Part shown: positions 31,985 through 41,681 of the stretch, one piece after another | Position numbering within the stretch: the stretch's first letter is position 1 | How the letters are laid out: every line of letters starts with the position of its first letter | Origin: an uncultured bacterium | Lineage (GTDB): Bacteria; Verrucomicrobiota; Kiritimatiellia; CAIVKH01 | Length of the DNA stretch: 64,000 nucleotides | Assembly: GCA_903906425.1 (NCBI GenBank) | Contig: CAIVKH010000279.1 | Coordinates: 1 to 64,000, forward strand | Reading direction: 5' to 3' | Made by a program: the position numbers and the translations under genes | Notes under the pieces: model-generated | Database searches by the model: none | What the model was told of the DNA's origin: nothing | What the model saw: only the letters and a program-made list of their open reading frames with translations

Positions 31985-32842
31985 ATGAAAAGTCCCTCGG
32001 CCATCCTGCTTATTTCGTGTCCTGACCGCCGCGGCATTGTGGCGGCGGTCACGAAATTCATTCTTGACCACGACGGCAACATCATTGACCTCGAACAATA
32101 TGTTGATTCGGCCGCCAACGCTTTTTTCATGCGACTGGAATGGAGCCTCGATGGCTTCCGCGTGCCGCGCGAAAAAATCGCGGAGGCGTTCGCGCCGACG
32201 GGCCGCGAATTCGACATGACTTCGGCCTTGTTTTTTTCCGACGTGCGATCGCGGATGGCCGTGTTCGTCACGCGCGAATCGCACTGCCTCTTCGACATCC
32301 TCGGCCGCGTGGAATCGCGCGAGTGGGACGTTGAAATTCCGCTCATCATCAGCAATCGCGAAGATTTGCGGCCGGCGGCGGAGCGCTTCGGAATTCCGTT
32401 TCACGTTTTCCCGAAGACCGCGGAAAACAAAGCCCGGCAGGAAAAATGCGAGATCGAACTTCTCGCAAAGCACCGCGTGGATCTCGTCGTGCTCGCGCGC
32501 TACATGCAGATTGTCGGCGGCGATCTCGTCGCCCAATATCTCAACCGCATCATCAACATTCACCACTCGTTCCTGCCCGCGTTCGCCGGCGCGAAACCGT
32601 ACCACGCGGCCTACGAACGCGGCGTGAAGATCATCGGCGCGACCAGCCACTATGTGACCGAGGATCTCGACGAAGGCCCGATCATCGAGCAGGACATCGT
32701 CCGTGTTTCTCATCGCGAATCGGTCGAGGAACTGATCCGCCGCGGAAAGGACGTGGAGAAGATCGTGCTGGCGCGCGCGGTGGCTGCGCACATCGAACAT
32801 CGCGTCCTGGCGTACCGCAACCGCACCGTCGTGTTCGCGTGA
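31985..32842 (+). CDS. purU: Formyltetrahydrofolate deformylase
   Basis: 285 residues, the usual length. An N-terminal ACT domain (ILLISCPDRRGIVAAVTKFI) senses effectors. The C-terminal formyltransferase-fold domain has VLARYMQIVGG, NIHHSFLPAF with the catalytic-type His, GVKIIGATSHYVTEDLDEGPIIEQD and a final helix. It hydrolyses 10-formyl-THF to formate and THF, feeding purine synthesis and balancing one-carbon units. It stands alone. The 116-bp divergent gap upstream (31869-31984) carries no palindrome. Confidence 0.96.
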   Translation: MKSPSAILLISCPDRRGIVAAVTKFILDHDGNIIDLEQYVDSAANAFFMRLEWSLDGFRVPREKIAEAFAPTGREFDMTSALFFSDVRSRMAVFVTRESHCLFDILGRVESREWDVEIPLIISNREDLRPAAERFGIPFHVFPKTAENKARQEKCEIELLAKHRVDLVVLARYMQIVGGDLVAQYLNRIINIHHSFLPAFAGAKPYHAAYERGVKIIGATSHYVTEDLDEGPIIEQDIVRVSHRESVEELIRRGKDVEKIVLARAVAAHIEHRVLAYRNRTVVFA

Positions 32843-32905
32843 TTTCGATTCGTTCGCGGCGGTAACTTCCATAATATTTTGCGCGTAGAAACGTTTGGTG
32901 GAAAC

Positions 32906-33508
32906 ATGAAATTCAAATTTGCGGTCCTTTTCCTCTTCGTCGCGTCACTTTCGGCAACGGCGGCCGATATGTTGCGAATCAAAGCCACGAAGCGGCTCGA
33001 CAATCAGCGGAGCAGCGGAAACCAGCAGGCCTTTGGCGGCCGGACCTCGCTGACTCAAAAGGAATATTATTATCGCTTCGACGTCCAGTCCGTCAGCCCG
33101 CAGGTGGGCAATCCGATCAATCTTGAATGGGCCGTCATGTATGAAGATTGGGAGGGACACATCCGCCCCGGCACGCACGGCACCTGTTCGACCAACGTCA
33201 CGATGACCAAGGCCGTCACTGTCGAGACCGACACCGTCCATCTCAATCAGCGCAACTGGCAGGGCCCCGCCGGCCGCACCAGCAAAATTGAGGACAAGGT
33301 CCTCGGCTACGGCCTGCGAGTGACCGACAGCAACGGAAATACCATTGCCGAGGAATACGATCCCGTGTCGCTCAAGAAGGAAATTGACTGGAAGACCATC
33401 GACGCGCAGCCGAACCAGGAAGCGCTCAAGGCGCTGCAGCAACTGATCGGCGGAGGTCAGGGCGGCGGCCAGCGCCCCCCGCCCGGTCAGCGCCCGCACC
33501 ATCCGTGA
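32906..33508 (+). CDS. Small exported hypothetical protein
   Basis: 200 residues from the ATG at 32906 (KFKFAVLFLFVASLSATAA signal peptide); the track start at 32879 is not supported. The mature protein has an ordered beta-rich central part (YYYRFDVQSVSPQVGNPINLEWAVMYEDW, TVETDTVHLNQRNW, VLGYGLRVTDSNGN) and a low-complexity Gly/Gln/Pro tail. No enzyme motif is visible. It lies 63 bp after purU, on the same strand, but the two have no evident functional link. Confidence 0.65.
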   Translation: MKFKFAVLFLFVASLSATAADMLRIKATKRLDNQRSSGNQQAFGGRTSLTQKEYYYRFDVQSVSPQVGNPINLEWAVMYEDWEGHIRPGTHGTCSTNVTMTKAVTVETDTVHLNQRNWQGPAGRTSKIEDKVLGYGLRVTDSNGNTIAEEYDPVSLKKEIDWKTIDAQPNQEALKALQQLIGGGQGGGQRPPPGQRPHHP

Positions 33509-33535
33509 CAGGTTCTCAAAAGAAATCAGCCTGAC

Positions 33536-33614
33536 TTCCAATGATTGGAAAAGACGGCTTCGCAATTTTCCAATGATTGGAACTTTTGTGCGTGAATTTT
33601 TCCAATGATTGGAA
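33536..33614. repeat. Palindrome cluster, three copies at 32-bp steps
   Basis: Three perfect copies at 33536, 33568 and 33600, all with G at the centre on the plus strand, between convergent genes. Confidence 0.95.
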
Positions 33615-33630
33615 GATACGGCGGGTGTTT

Positions 33631-34368
33631 TCAGGTACGGACGGCGGAGGCTTCGTCCATGAGGCGCGCGCCTTCGAGCAGCAGGGATTGAGTTTTGCGC
33701 AGGATTTGCTTTTCGAAATTTTCCGTTCGCGCTTTGTCGCCGGGTTGGGGGCGCGGGCGTTCGAGGGAGTTGACCGGTTCGGTTTTGGTGAATTCGAAGC
33801 GGCCTTCGCGTACGCGCATGACGGCGAAGACGGCGTCTTCGCCGGTCTTGTCTTCAAATGCGGCCTGGACGATTTCGCCGTCGCGAAAAACGAAGGTGGA
33901 CGACTTTTGTTTGCTGTCGGCGATGGTGAGCACGCCGTTTTGCTGGGTGGAGTTCAGGAGCTGGACGATGTCGGTGACGCCCAGGGTGCTTAGCGAGCCT
34001 TCGAGCTTGCCCTTTGGTTTTTCGTCGGTGATGCGGGTGGCAATTTCTTCGGGGACTTGCGAAAGGTCGGGGCTGACGAATTCGAAGGTGAAGGGGCGGA
34101 CTTCGATGATGTCGCCGGCGTTGAGGACGGGCGCGCCGCCTATGCGTTTGCCGTTCAGATAGGTGCCGTTTGAACTGTTGAGATCCTTGACCATGTATTT
34201 GCGGTCTTTGTGGAAGATCATGGTGTGAACGCGGCTGACGCGGTCGTCGGCGAGGACATAGTTGCAGGTGGTCGGGTCGCGGCCGAGGACGATCGCGGTG
34301 CCCGTTGCAAGCGGGATCACGAGATCCTTGGAGACCAGAAAACTTCGACTGTCAATTGTGCCTGCCAT
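33631..34368 (-). CDS. FHA domain plus DUF4388 protein
   Basis: 245 residues. Residues about 10-105 form an FHA phosphothreonine-binding domain: LGRDPTTCNYVLADDRVSRVHTMI and DLNSSNGTYLNGKRIG carry the expected Gly-Arg, Ser-Arg-x-His and Asn-Gly-Thr motifs. Residues about 120-215 (LEGSLSTLGVTDIVQLLNSTQQNGVLTI, FRDGEIVQAAF) are a DUF4388 (PATAN-like) domain found in polarity and motility regulators. It lies 60 bp downstream of mglB on the same strand, so it probably links Ser/Thr phosphorylation to the Mgl switch. Confidence 0.9.
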   Translation of the reverse strand: MAGTIDSRSFLVSKDLVIPLATGTAIVLGRDPTTCNYVLADDRVSRVHTMIFHKDRKYMVKDLNSSNGTYLNGKRIGGAPVLNAGDIIEVRPFTFEFVSPDLSQVPEEIATRITDEKPKGKLEGSLSTLGVTDIVQLLNSTQQNGVLTIADSKQKSSTFVFRDGEIVQAAFEDKTGEDAVFAVMRVREGRFEFTKTEPVNSLERPRPQPGDKARTENFEKQILRKTQSLLLEGARLMDEASAVRT

Positions 34369-34428
34369 ATCAAAAAGTGGGTTCCATCATAGCGGCTGGC
34401 AAAAACGAAACCAAATCAAAAACGTTTT

Positions 34429-34902
34429 TCAGCGCGCCCGCTGGAAAGGATTGCGTGAAGAATCGAGTTCAAAAACGGTGTTGGAAGCCGGCATCGCGGT
34501 GGAGTTGAACGGCTGGTGGCCGAACATGTCATCAATGGCATGGCAGGCTTCGGCACAATAAAGTTTGACTAGGCCGGGATTGGATTCCTGACCGAAGACG
34601 ACGAGGATGAGCAGGTCGCAGTCCATGATCTGCATGTACATGCTGGTGTTCGAGCCCTGGTGGATGGCATGGCGGAACTCGGCTTCGCCGAGAAGCTCGG
34701 CGAGCACACGCGTGGCATAAAATGAACCACTGGCCAGCGCGGCGATGTTGTCCTCGCCGGCGTAGGCTTGTGCGGCCTTCTGGGCCATGATGTTTCCACC
34801 GCGGTCGCAGAGATAGACGGCGTTGGCCTCCGCCTTCACCAGCAGATTCATCAACTGGTTTTCAATGGCGTCGTTTTGTTGCTGACTGAAAGCTTGAAGC
34901 AT
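34429..34902 (-). CDS. mglB: Roadblock/LC7 protein, MglB-like GTPase regulator
   Basis: 157 residues. The Roadblock/LC7 fold is shown by LVKAEANAVYLCDRGGNIMAQ, an ALASGSFYATRVLAELLG helix, a basic/polar strand and DLLILVVFGQESNPGLVKLY. MglB proteins act as GTPase-activating partners of MglA at cell poles. It starts 6 bp after the MglA stop on the same strand, the standard order for the pair. The last 25 residues form a polar tail. Confidence 0.9.
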   Translation of the reverse strand: MLQAFSQQQNDAIENQLMNLLVKAEANAVYLCDRGGNIMAQKAAQAYAGEDNIAALASGSFYATRVLAELLGEAEFRHAIHQGSNTSMYMQIMDCDLLILVVFGQESNPGLVKLYCAEACHAIDDMFGHQPFNSTAMPASNTVFELDSSRNPFQRAR

Positions 34903-34908
34903 GACGGA

Positions 34909-35556
34909 TCATCCTCCTGACGTCGAAACGGCGATTTCATCGGGCAGACTCGGCGCGGGCATGTTGTTGGCCTTCATAAACGCCGCCAGCACCATCCGGG
35001 AAAGCAGATTCAGCGTTTCGAAAACGCCGACGCCTTCTTTGGCGACGCTTTCAACATAGGGTACGCGCGTTGTTCCATTGTTCAGCATGAAATCTATGTA
35101 GTGCACAGGCGCGGCGGTGGGGAGGTCTCGCTTGTTGAACTGAAGCATGTAGGGGATGTCGTCCAGCGACATTTTGTGCTCGGCCAGGTTGTCCTGCATG
35201 TTCCTGAAACTTTGCGCGTTTTCTTCCATCTTCTCCCATTGCGAATCCGCCACGAAGACGATGCCATCAACATTTCGGAGCACGAGCTTCCGGGTCTCGT
35301 TGTAGATCGCCTGGCCCGGGACAGTGTAAAGCTGGAACTTCGAGGTGAAGCCCTTGATGATGTCGGATTTCAAGGGAAGAAAGTCGAAGAATAACGTGCG
35401 GTCCTGCCGGGTTGACAGCATTGTCAGATCGCCGCGCAGGTCGGGGGCGACGGCGGCGTGAATTTCTTCGAGGTTGGTCGTCTTGCCGCAAAGAGCTGGA
35501 CCATAATAGACCAGTTTGAACGCAATTTCCTTTCGTGCGAAATTAATAAACGACAT
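34909..35556 (-). CDS. mglA: MglA-like Ras-family GTPase
   Basis: 215 residues. The P-loop is GPALCGKTTNLE, the switch region includes STRQDRTLFFDF, the G3 region is VPGQ in place of DxxG as in other MglA proteins, and NKRDLP provides base specificity. MglA sets the leading pole in gliding or twitching bacteria and is controlled by MglB, encoded next on the same strand. No flagellar or type IV pilus gene is in this window, so the output is unknown. Confidence 0.95.
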   Translation of the reverse strand: MSFINFARKEIAFKLVYYGPALCGKTTNLEEIHAAVAPDLRGDLTMLSTRQDRTLFFDFLPLKSDIIKGFTSKFQLYTVPGQAIYNETRKLVLRNVDGIVFVADSQWEKMEENAQSFRNMQDNLAEHKMSLDDIPYMLQFNKRDLPTAAPVHYIDFMLNNGTTRVPYVESVAKEGVGVFETLNLLSRMVLAAFMKANNMPAPSLPDEIAVSTSGG

Positions 35557-35679
35557 GACAACCTCTGTTCTTTTTTGAACGCTTGTGAAATTAAGCAGAA
35601 TTTATGCCGCGGTTGCCAGCACATAGTTTCGGTTTGTTTTTACTGCCTCATACCGGCGCGGTCACAAGATCGCGATTCG

Positions 35680-35708
35680 CATTCGCGCGAATGTGAAAGG
35701 TCTTTCAC
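35680..35708. promoter_or_regulatory. Interlocked palindromes, candidate operator
   Basis: CATTCGCGCGAATG (35680-35693) is a perfect palindrome, extended by TTC and GAA flanks to 22 bp with one mismatch pair. It runs into GTGAAAGGTCTTTCAC (35693-35708), a 7-bp inverted repeat around GT. Both lie in the 411-bp divergent gap between mglA and the HhH-Roadblock gene. The rest of that gap (35557-35679 and 35709-35967) shows no repeat or gene I can support. Confidence 0.45.
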
Positions 35709-35967
35709 GGTCGTTTTTCATTTCCGAACACCGGCTTCCCGCCGCCGCACAGGCTCACGGCGGCAGAAAAGACATCCGGGCTTGAGCCTGATTTTTGGGC
35801 CCCGACTTTTATCAGCTTGTTTCTGCGGCCCGTTTTTCAATATGTTTGGCCCTGTAGATAAATGAGGCCCATGCCGACGCATGTTTGATGCCGATAAATA
35901 CGAGGTGAAGTCCGTGGCATGGCATCTGCTTGATGTCCTATGGCCCAAAAAATGGGGGAAGTGAATC

Positions 35968-37782
35968 GTGTCCATATTCAACATTTTTCGACGTGACAAA
36001 CCGCCCGAGCCGAATCGCCCAGTAACGCCAGCTTCACAGCCGCCGGTGCGTCCCATCGCCGCGCCACCGCCGAGTCGTCCTCCCATTCCGATCCGTCCGT
36101 CCGCGCCCGCGTCACGCGCGCCGGAACCTCCGCCGCCCTCGGCACCTCCTGCGGCACAGTCTGTGGATCTGGACAGGATTCGCGGGGAACTGATGGAAAT
36201 TGCGAAGATCGTCGGTGCCGATGATGCCGGCGGCACCAAGTCCGGCGAAGAGCAAGGCTCGCGGATTGATCTGCCTCTGATCGAAATCATGAAACTGGCC
36301 CCTCACGCGTTTCGGCAGACGGGTGCGCCTCCGCCCGGAATCAAAGTCACTATCGTCATTCCAGATCTGTTCGACCAATTGACGAAAGGGAAGGTCATCA
36401 TTCCGCTCTCGCGTCTGATTGCCGGCGTTCCTTTCGAAAACCGGTCGGCCGAGGCGACGATGCACGGCGATGAACCCGTCAGCCTGCCGCTGCCGCTGGT
36501 TGTCGCGTCTATCAATCCCGCAGAGCTTCAAAAACGTACCGCAAAGCAAGAAGTTGATCGCGGTGAAAAGTTGCTTCCGAATTTGTTCACGCCCGGCTCC
36601 CTGAAGAAGCCCGTTGCAACTCCACAGCCAGCAGCAGCGCCCGCCGCGCCTCCCCCCGGACCGGCACCGGCACCGGCGCCTTCGATCCGCCTGCCTGAAT
36701 CGCCCGTGGTACGCTCGCAGCCACCTGCCCCTGCCCCGTTGATTCCCGCAATCGCTCCAAGGCCCGTTCAGCCGGCGCCCTCTCCTGTACCACCTCCGCC
36801 TGCTCCTGTTGCCCCCCCGCCTCCGGCCAGACCAGCCGCGGTTTCAATATCAATTCCGGCCGTGCCTGCGCTTGCGCCCGTTGCGCCGCCCGCTGCGCCG
36901 CGTCCGCAGCCGAAACCGGAACCTGCAGTGCAACTGCCGCTGGCTCCCGCCGCGCCTCCGCCGCGTCCTGCGGCCGCGCCCGTGCCGCCGCCGGCGCCAC
37001 AGCCTGCTGCCGTCACGCCGCCCCAACTGCAGCCAGAACTCGTCGAAACCCCGCCTCCGGCACCTGCACCTGCACTTTCGCGTGCCGAAGTGGAAGCGCA
37101 ACAGGCCCGCGATCAAAAGGCGGTCATGGAAGCGGCCATCGAAGACGCCTCGTCCCGCGAACACGGCCTCGTGCTCTACGGCCTCGACATCAACCGCGCC
37201 GCCGCCGAGGAAATGGTCCAGCGCTTCAACGGCGTCGGCCGCAAACTCGCCGAAAAAATCGTCGCCAACCGGACCGAATTCGGCCTCTTCAAAGACGTCT
37301 ATGACCTCGCCCGCGTCCCCAATGTCAAAGGCAAGGTTTTCCAGCGCATCACCGGCATGGTCTGGCCTGCCCAGCTATTCCGCCACCGCGAACTCGTCTC
37401 CAAGCTGATCGGAGTCGTCGGCGATGAAATCCCCGACGTGCGCGGCGTCGCCCAGCGCTTCAAGGAACTCGAAGGCTTCCTCGGTTGCATCATGATTGAC
37501 CAGGACGGCCTCGTCCTCTCCAAAACGTGGGAACATCCGTCCAGCGAGGCGCTCGGCGCATTCGCCCCGCAGATGTTCAAAAAACTCAGCCGCTACGTCA
37601 AACAGCTCAAGATGGGCAACATCAAAACGCTCACCTTCTTCACCGACGAAACCCCCATCACTCTCGTCACCAGCGGCGCGATTTTGTTCGTCGCCCTGCA
37701 CAAACCCACGCGCTTCAGCAAGCGGCAGGTCGAACTCGTACAAGCCCTCGCCACCGAACTCGGCCGCAAACTCGATCGCTGA
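35968..37782 (+). CDS. Pro-rich protein with helix-hairpin-helix and C-terminal Roadblock/LC7 domains
   Basis: 604 residues from a GTG start preceded by GGGGAA. Layout: a short N terminus, a Pro/Ala linker, a folded segment at about 60-190 (PPGIKVTIVIPDLFDQLTKGKVIIPL and MHGDEPVSLPLPLVVASINP), a very Pro/Ala-rich linker of roughly 150 residues, an HhH region at about 410-455 (EEMVQRFNGVGRKLAEKIVANRTEFGLFKDVYDL), and a Roadblock/LC7 domain from about 475 (FKELEGFLGCIMIDQDGLVLS) to the end. The Roadblock domain and position opposite mglA suggest it belongs to the same polarity module. HhH domains often bind DNA, so a link to chromosome position is conceivable. Confidence 0.8.
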   Translation: MSIFNIFRRDKPPEPNRPVTPASQPPVRPIAAPPPSRPPIPIRPSAPASRAPEPPPPSAPPAAQSVDLDRIRGELMEIAKIVGADDAGGTKSGEEQGSRIDLPLIEIMKLAPHAFRQTGAPPPGIKVTIVIPDLFDQLTKGKVIIPLSRLIAGVPFENRSAEATMHGDEPVSLPLPLVVASINPAELQKRTAKQEVDRGEKLLPNLFTPGSLKKPVATPQPAAAPAAPPPGPAPAPAPSIRLPESPVVRSQPPAPAPLIPAIAPRPVQPAPSPVPPPPAPVAPPPPARPAAVSISIPAVPALAPVAPPAAPRPQPKPEPAVQLPLAPAAPPPRPAAAPVPPPAPQPAAVTPPQLQPELVETPPPAPAPALSRAEVEAQQARDQKAVMEAAIEDASSREHGLVLYGLDINRAAAEEMVQRFNGVGRKLAEKIVANRTEFGLFKDVYDLARVPNVKGKVFQRITGMVWPAQLFRHRELVSKLIGVVGDEIPDVRGVAQRFKELEGFLGCIMIDQDGLVLSKTWEHPSSEALGAFAPQMFKKLSRYVKQLKMGNIKTLTFFTDETPITLVTSGAILFVALHKPTRFSKRQVELVQALATELGRKLDR

Positions 37783-37803
37783 TCCCGCACCCAGCCCATA
37801 AAC

Positions 37804-37850
37804 TTCCAATGATTGGAAAACTGTCTCCCGCAGACTTCCAATCATTGGAA
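37804..37850. repeat. Palindrome pair, 32-bp step
   Basis: Perfect copies at 37804 (G centre) and 37836 (C centre), between co-directional genes, 21 bp after the stop of the HhH-Roadblock gene. Confidence 0.92.
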
Positions 37851-37923
37851 CTTTCCGGCCCGGACTTTTCCCCGCCGAACTTTTCATTTGCACGGCGGAG
37901 CCGCGGGACTAGATTTCTCGGCC

Positions 37924-38960
<1,037 letters not shown>

Positions 38961-38964
<4 letters not shown>

Positions 38965-40217
38965 TTTTGCCGCGTGAACGCTGCGTGGAACTTGTCAGCA
39001 GCGGCAGCGAACTGCTCGACGGCCGCCGGCTCAACACGCACGCGCGCCTCCTCGGCGGCGAACTCGAACGCCTCGGCCTGCGGCTCGTCCGCGATACAAC
39101 CGTTCCCGACGATTCAGCCGCGATGCGCGAAACGATTCTCTCCGCGCTGCAGCGCGTTGATCTGCTTTTCATCACCGGCGGACTCGGACCGACCAGCGAC
39201 GACATCACGCGCGAAGTTGTCGCAGAAATCGCATCGCGAAAAATCGTGATGCACGAGCCGACGCGCGAAAAAAATAACGAATGGCTGAAACGGCGGAACC
39301 GCACGCCGAACGAATCCTTCGACCGCCACGCGCTGATCGTCGAAGGCGCGGCGGTGCTGTCGAACCGCGCCGGACTCGCGCCCGGCGAACGGATCGAGCT
39401 GGACGGTAAGACGATCGTTCTTCTTCCCGGCCCGCCGCACGAATTGCGCGCGATCCTCGATGATCATGTCATTCCGTGGCTCCGCTCGTGCATCGGCGGC
39501 GATCTTCCGCTTTGCCGCTCGTTCCGTTTTTGCGGCACCGGCGAATCCGACATCGCGATGCGACTGGCTTCCGCGGGCTTTTCGGAAGTTGGCCTCGAAG
39601 TCGCCTACTGCGCGCGGCCCGGCGACGTTGAACTCCGCCTCATCGCGTCGCCATCGGCCCGCGAAAAATTTGATCAGGCCATCGCGCTCGTCCGCAAAAT
39701 CTTCCCGTCCGAAATTTATTCGGAGACGGCCGGCGAAGAAATTCCGCTCGAACTGGTAATCGGAAATCTGCTGCGCGAAAAGAAACTCACGCTGGCGACG
39801 GCGGAATCCTGCACCGGCGGATTGATCGGCCATCGCATCACCAACGTCAGCGGCAGTTCCGATTATTTTCGCGGTGGCTGCGTGTCCTACTCGAACAAAA
39901 TCAAAATCGCGCAACTCGGCGTCGCGCCGGAAACGCTCGCGAAATTCGGCGCGGTCAGCGAGGCGGTCGCCCGCGAAATGGCCGAAGGTGTCCGCCGAGT
40001 TTTCGGCGCGGACATCGGCCTGAGCACAACCGGCATCGCCGGGCCGACCGGCGGCACCGCGGAAAAACCCGTCGGCCTCGTCTTCATCGCCGTCGCCGAC
40101 GCGCGCGGCACGGTCGTCCGCGAAATGCGCACCGGCGGCGAACGCGAATACATCAAGACCGTCTCCGCGCAATCCGTATTTGATCTGCTGCGTCGGCGTC
40201 TCTGCGACCTGGCGTAA
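38961..40217 (+). CDS. cinA: CinA family protein: COG1058 domain plus NMN deamidase domain
   Basis: 418 residues. The N-terminal molybdopterin-binding-like domain has GSELLDGRRLNTHARLLGGEL and FITGGLGPTSDDITREVVAE. The C-terminal CinA/PncC domain carries TLATAESCTGGLIGHRITNVSGSSDYFRGG and GIAGPTGGTAEKPVGLVFIA, with the nicotinamide-nucleotide amidase-type Ser. PncC domains recycle NMN; the N-terminal domain is an ADP-ribose pyrophosphatase in related proteins. It overlaps galE by 4 bp, so the two are translationally coupled. Confidence 0.95.
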
Positions 40218-40236
40218 ATTTCCAGTGCTGGAGATT

Positions 40237-41184
40237 CTATTTTCTTCCTTGCTCGGCCGTCAGCGCGACGAACACGTCTTCGAGGCTCGGCGCGATGGGG
40301 CGGATGTCGGCGTGCGAAATGCCGGCGGTTCGCAGGGCTTCGAGCAGCGCGGCGTCAGGCAAATCGGATTGCGCGAGGATGTTCATCGTCTGGCCGAAGA
40401 CGGTTCCGCTGACGACGCCGGGAACGGGGCGAAGCGCCTTCAGGCCGCGCGTGACGTGGTCGCAGATGATTTCGATGCGGCGCGTTCCGGGCAGGTTCAC
40501 CTCGGGCAGTTCCTTCAAATCGTCCGGCACGCCGCAGACGATGAGCTTCGACATGTAGATGTAGCCGACGTGCGAGCAGCGCTCCGCTTCGTCCATGTAG
40601 TGCGTCGTGATGAACAGCGTCATGCCCTGGCTGGAGAAATCGAAAAGCAAATCCCAAAGTTCGCGGCGCGCCACCGGATCAATGCCCGCGGTCGGCTCGT
40701 CGAGAAACAGCACCGGCGGTTTGTGGACCAGCGCGCAGACCATCGCGAGCCGCTGCCGCCAGCCGCCGGAGAGCAGCGCCGCGCGCCGGTCGATGTACGG
40801 CTCGAGATGCGCCAGCGCGACCAGCTCGTCGAAACGCTGTGTGAGTTTCGCGCGTCGCAGGCCGTAGAGCCGGCCGTAAAAAAGCAAATTTTCGCGGACG
40901 GTCAATTCGTCGTAGAGCGAAAACTTTTGCGACATGTAGCCGATGAGTTCCTTCACCGCGTCGGTCTCGCGCGTCACGTCCAGGCCGGCGATCCGCGCCT
41001 CGCCGGAGGTCGGCGCGAGGATGCCGCACAGCATCCGGATGACCGTGGATTTGCCCGAGCCGTTCGGCCCGAGGAATCCGAAAATCGAAGCCTTCGCGAC
41101 GCCGAAGCTCACGCTGTCCACCGCGGTGAACTCGCCGAACTTCCGCGTCAAATCGCGGCACTCGATCATCATCTCCTGGGCCAT
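40237..41184 (-). CDS. ABC transporter ATP-binding protein, YbhF/DrrA type
   Basis: 315 residues from the Met at 41184; the track ORF extends through the palindromes without support. Walker A is GPNGSGKST, the signature is LSGGWRQR (a GGW variant of LSGGQ), Walker B is VLFLDEP, and the switch His is in ITTHYMDEAE. The C-terminal extension to LEDVFVALT is typical of ATPases paired with ABC-2 permeases for drug or polymer export. No permease gene is adjacent, which is unusual. A degenerate palindrome-like sequence (TTCCAGTGCTGGAGA, 40220) lies just beyond its stop. Confidence 0.93.
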   Translation of the reverse strand: MAQEMMIECRDLTRKFGEFTAVDSVSFGVAKASIFGFLGPNGSGKSTVIRMLCGILAPTSGEARIAGLDVTRETDAVKELIGYMSQKFSLYDELTVRENLLFYGRLYGLRRAKLTQRFDELVALAHLEPYIDRRAALLSGGWRQRLAMVCALVHKPPVLFLDEPTAGIDPVARRELWDLLFDFSSQGMTLFITTHYMDEAERCSHVGYIYMSKLIVCGVPDDLKELPEVNLPGTRRIEIICDHVTRGLKALRPVPGVVSGTVFGQTMNILAQSDLPDAALLEALRTAGISHADIRPIAPSLEDVFVALTAEQGRK

Positions 41185-41211
41185 GGCCAAAACTCTACCA
41201 CGCGGCGCCGT

Positions 41212-41258
41212 TTCCAATGATTGGAAATTTGCGCTTCCGGACTTTCCAATCATTGGAA
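41212..41258. repeat. Palindrome pair, 32-bp step
   Basis: Perfect copies at 41212 (G centre) and 41244 (C centre) in a divergent gap, 28 bp from the ABC ATPase start. Confidence 0.92.
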
Positions 41259-41321
41259 TTTTTCGGCGTTGTCTTTCCTGCGGGATTCTGTACAAGCGCG
41301 CGATTCATCCGGGAGATTCTC

Positions 41322-41678
41322 ATGCGTAGATTGATTATTGCGATGTTGATTGCAGTGGTGGGATTGACGGTCGAAGCCAAAACGAAACAGGCGGCAAAGC
41401 CCGCGGCGGCGGCGAAAAAGGGTGCCGAGGATTCCGTGGTCACCATCGGCCAGCTCACAAAGGACAGCGGCGGCGGCAAGGACGTTTTCACGCTGGCGAA
41501 GGACGGCGGCGAAAAGATCGTCGTGTCCGAATCCGCGGCGAAACGAATGAGCATCAACCTCAATGACTTTGTCGGCAAGAAGGTCGCGATTGATGGCGCG
41601 TGCGACGCCAAGAAGGGCATCACTTCCATCCGCTTCGTGAAGACCGACGCCGATTACAAAAAGCAGGGCGGAAAATAG
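41322..41678 (+). CDS. Small exported hypothetical protein
   Basis: 118 residues from the ATG at 41322, with GGGAG upstream. The signal peptide is RRLIIAMLIAVVGLTVEA. A Lys/Ala linker is followed by a compact beta-rich domain (VVTIGQLTKDSGGGKDVFTLA, KIVVSESAAKRMSINLNDFVGKKVAIDGAC). It looks OB-fold-like, similar in pattern to small periplasmic stress proteins. No catalytic motif is visible. It is convergent with the FAD protein gene, 3 bp apart stop to stop. Confidence 0.7.
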   Translation: MRRLIIAMLIAVVGLTVEAKTKQAAKPAAAAKKGAEDSVVTIGQLTKDSGGGKDVFTLAKDGGEKIVVSESAAKRMSINLNDFVGKKVAIDGACDAKKGITSIRFVKTDADYKKQGGK

Positions 41679-41681
41679 TTT

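Noticed and set aside
40220-40234. TTCCAGTGCTGGAGA as a further palindrome copy
   Set aside because: It has several differences, a shorter arm and no partner 32 bp away, so it is not counted.
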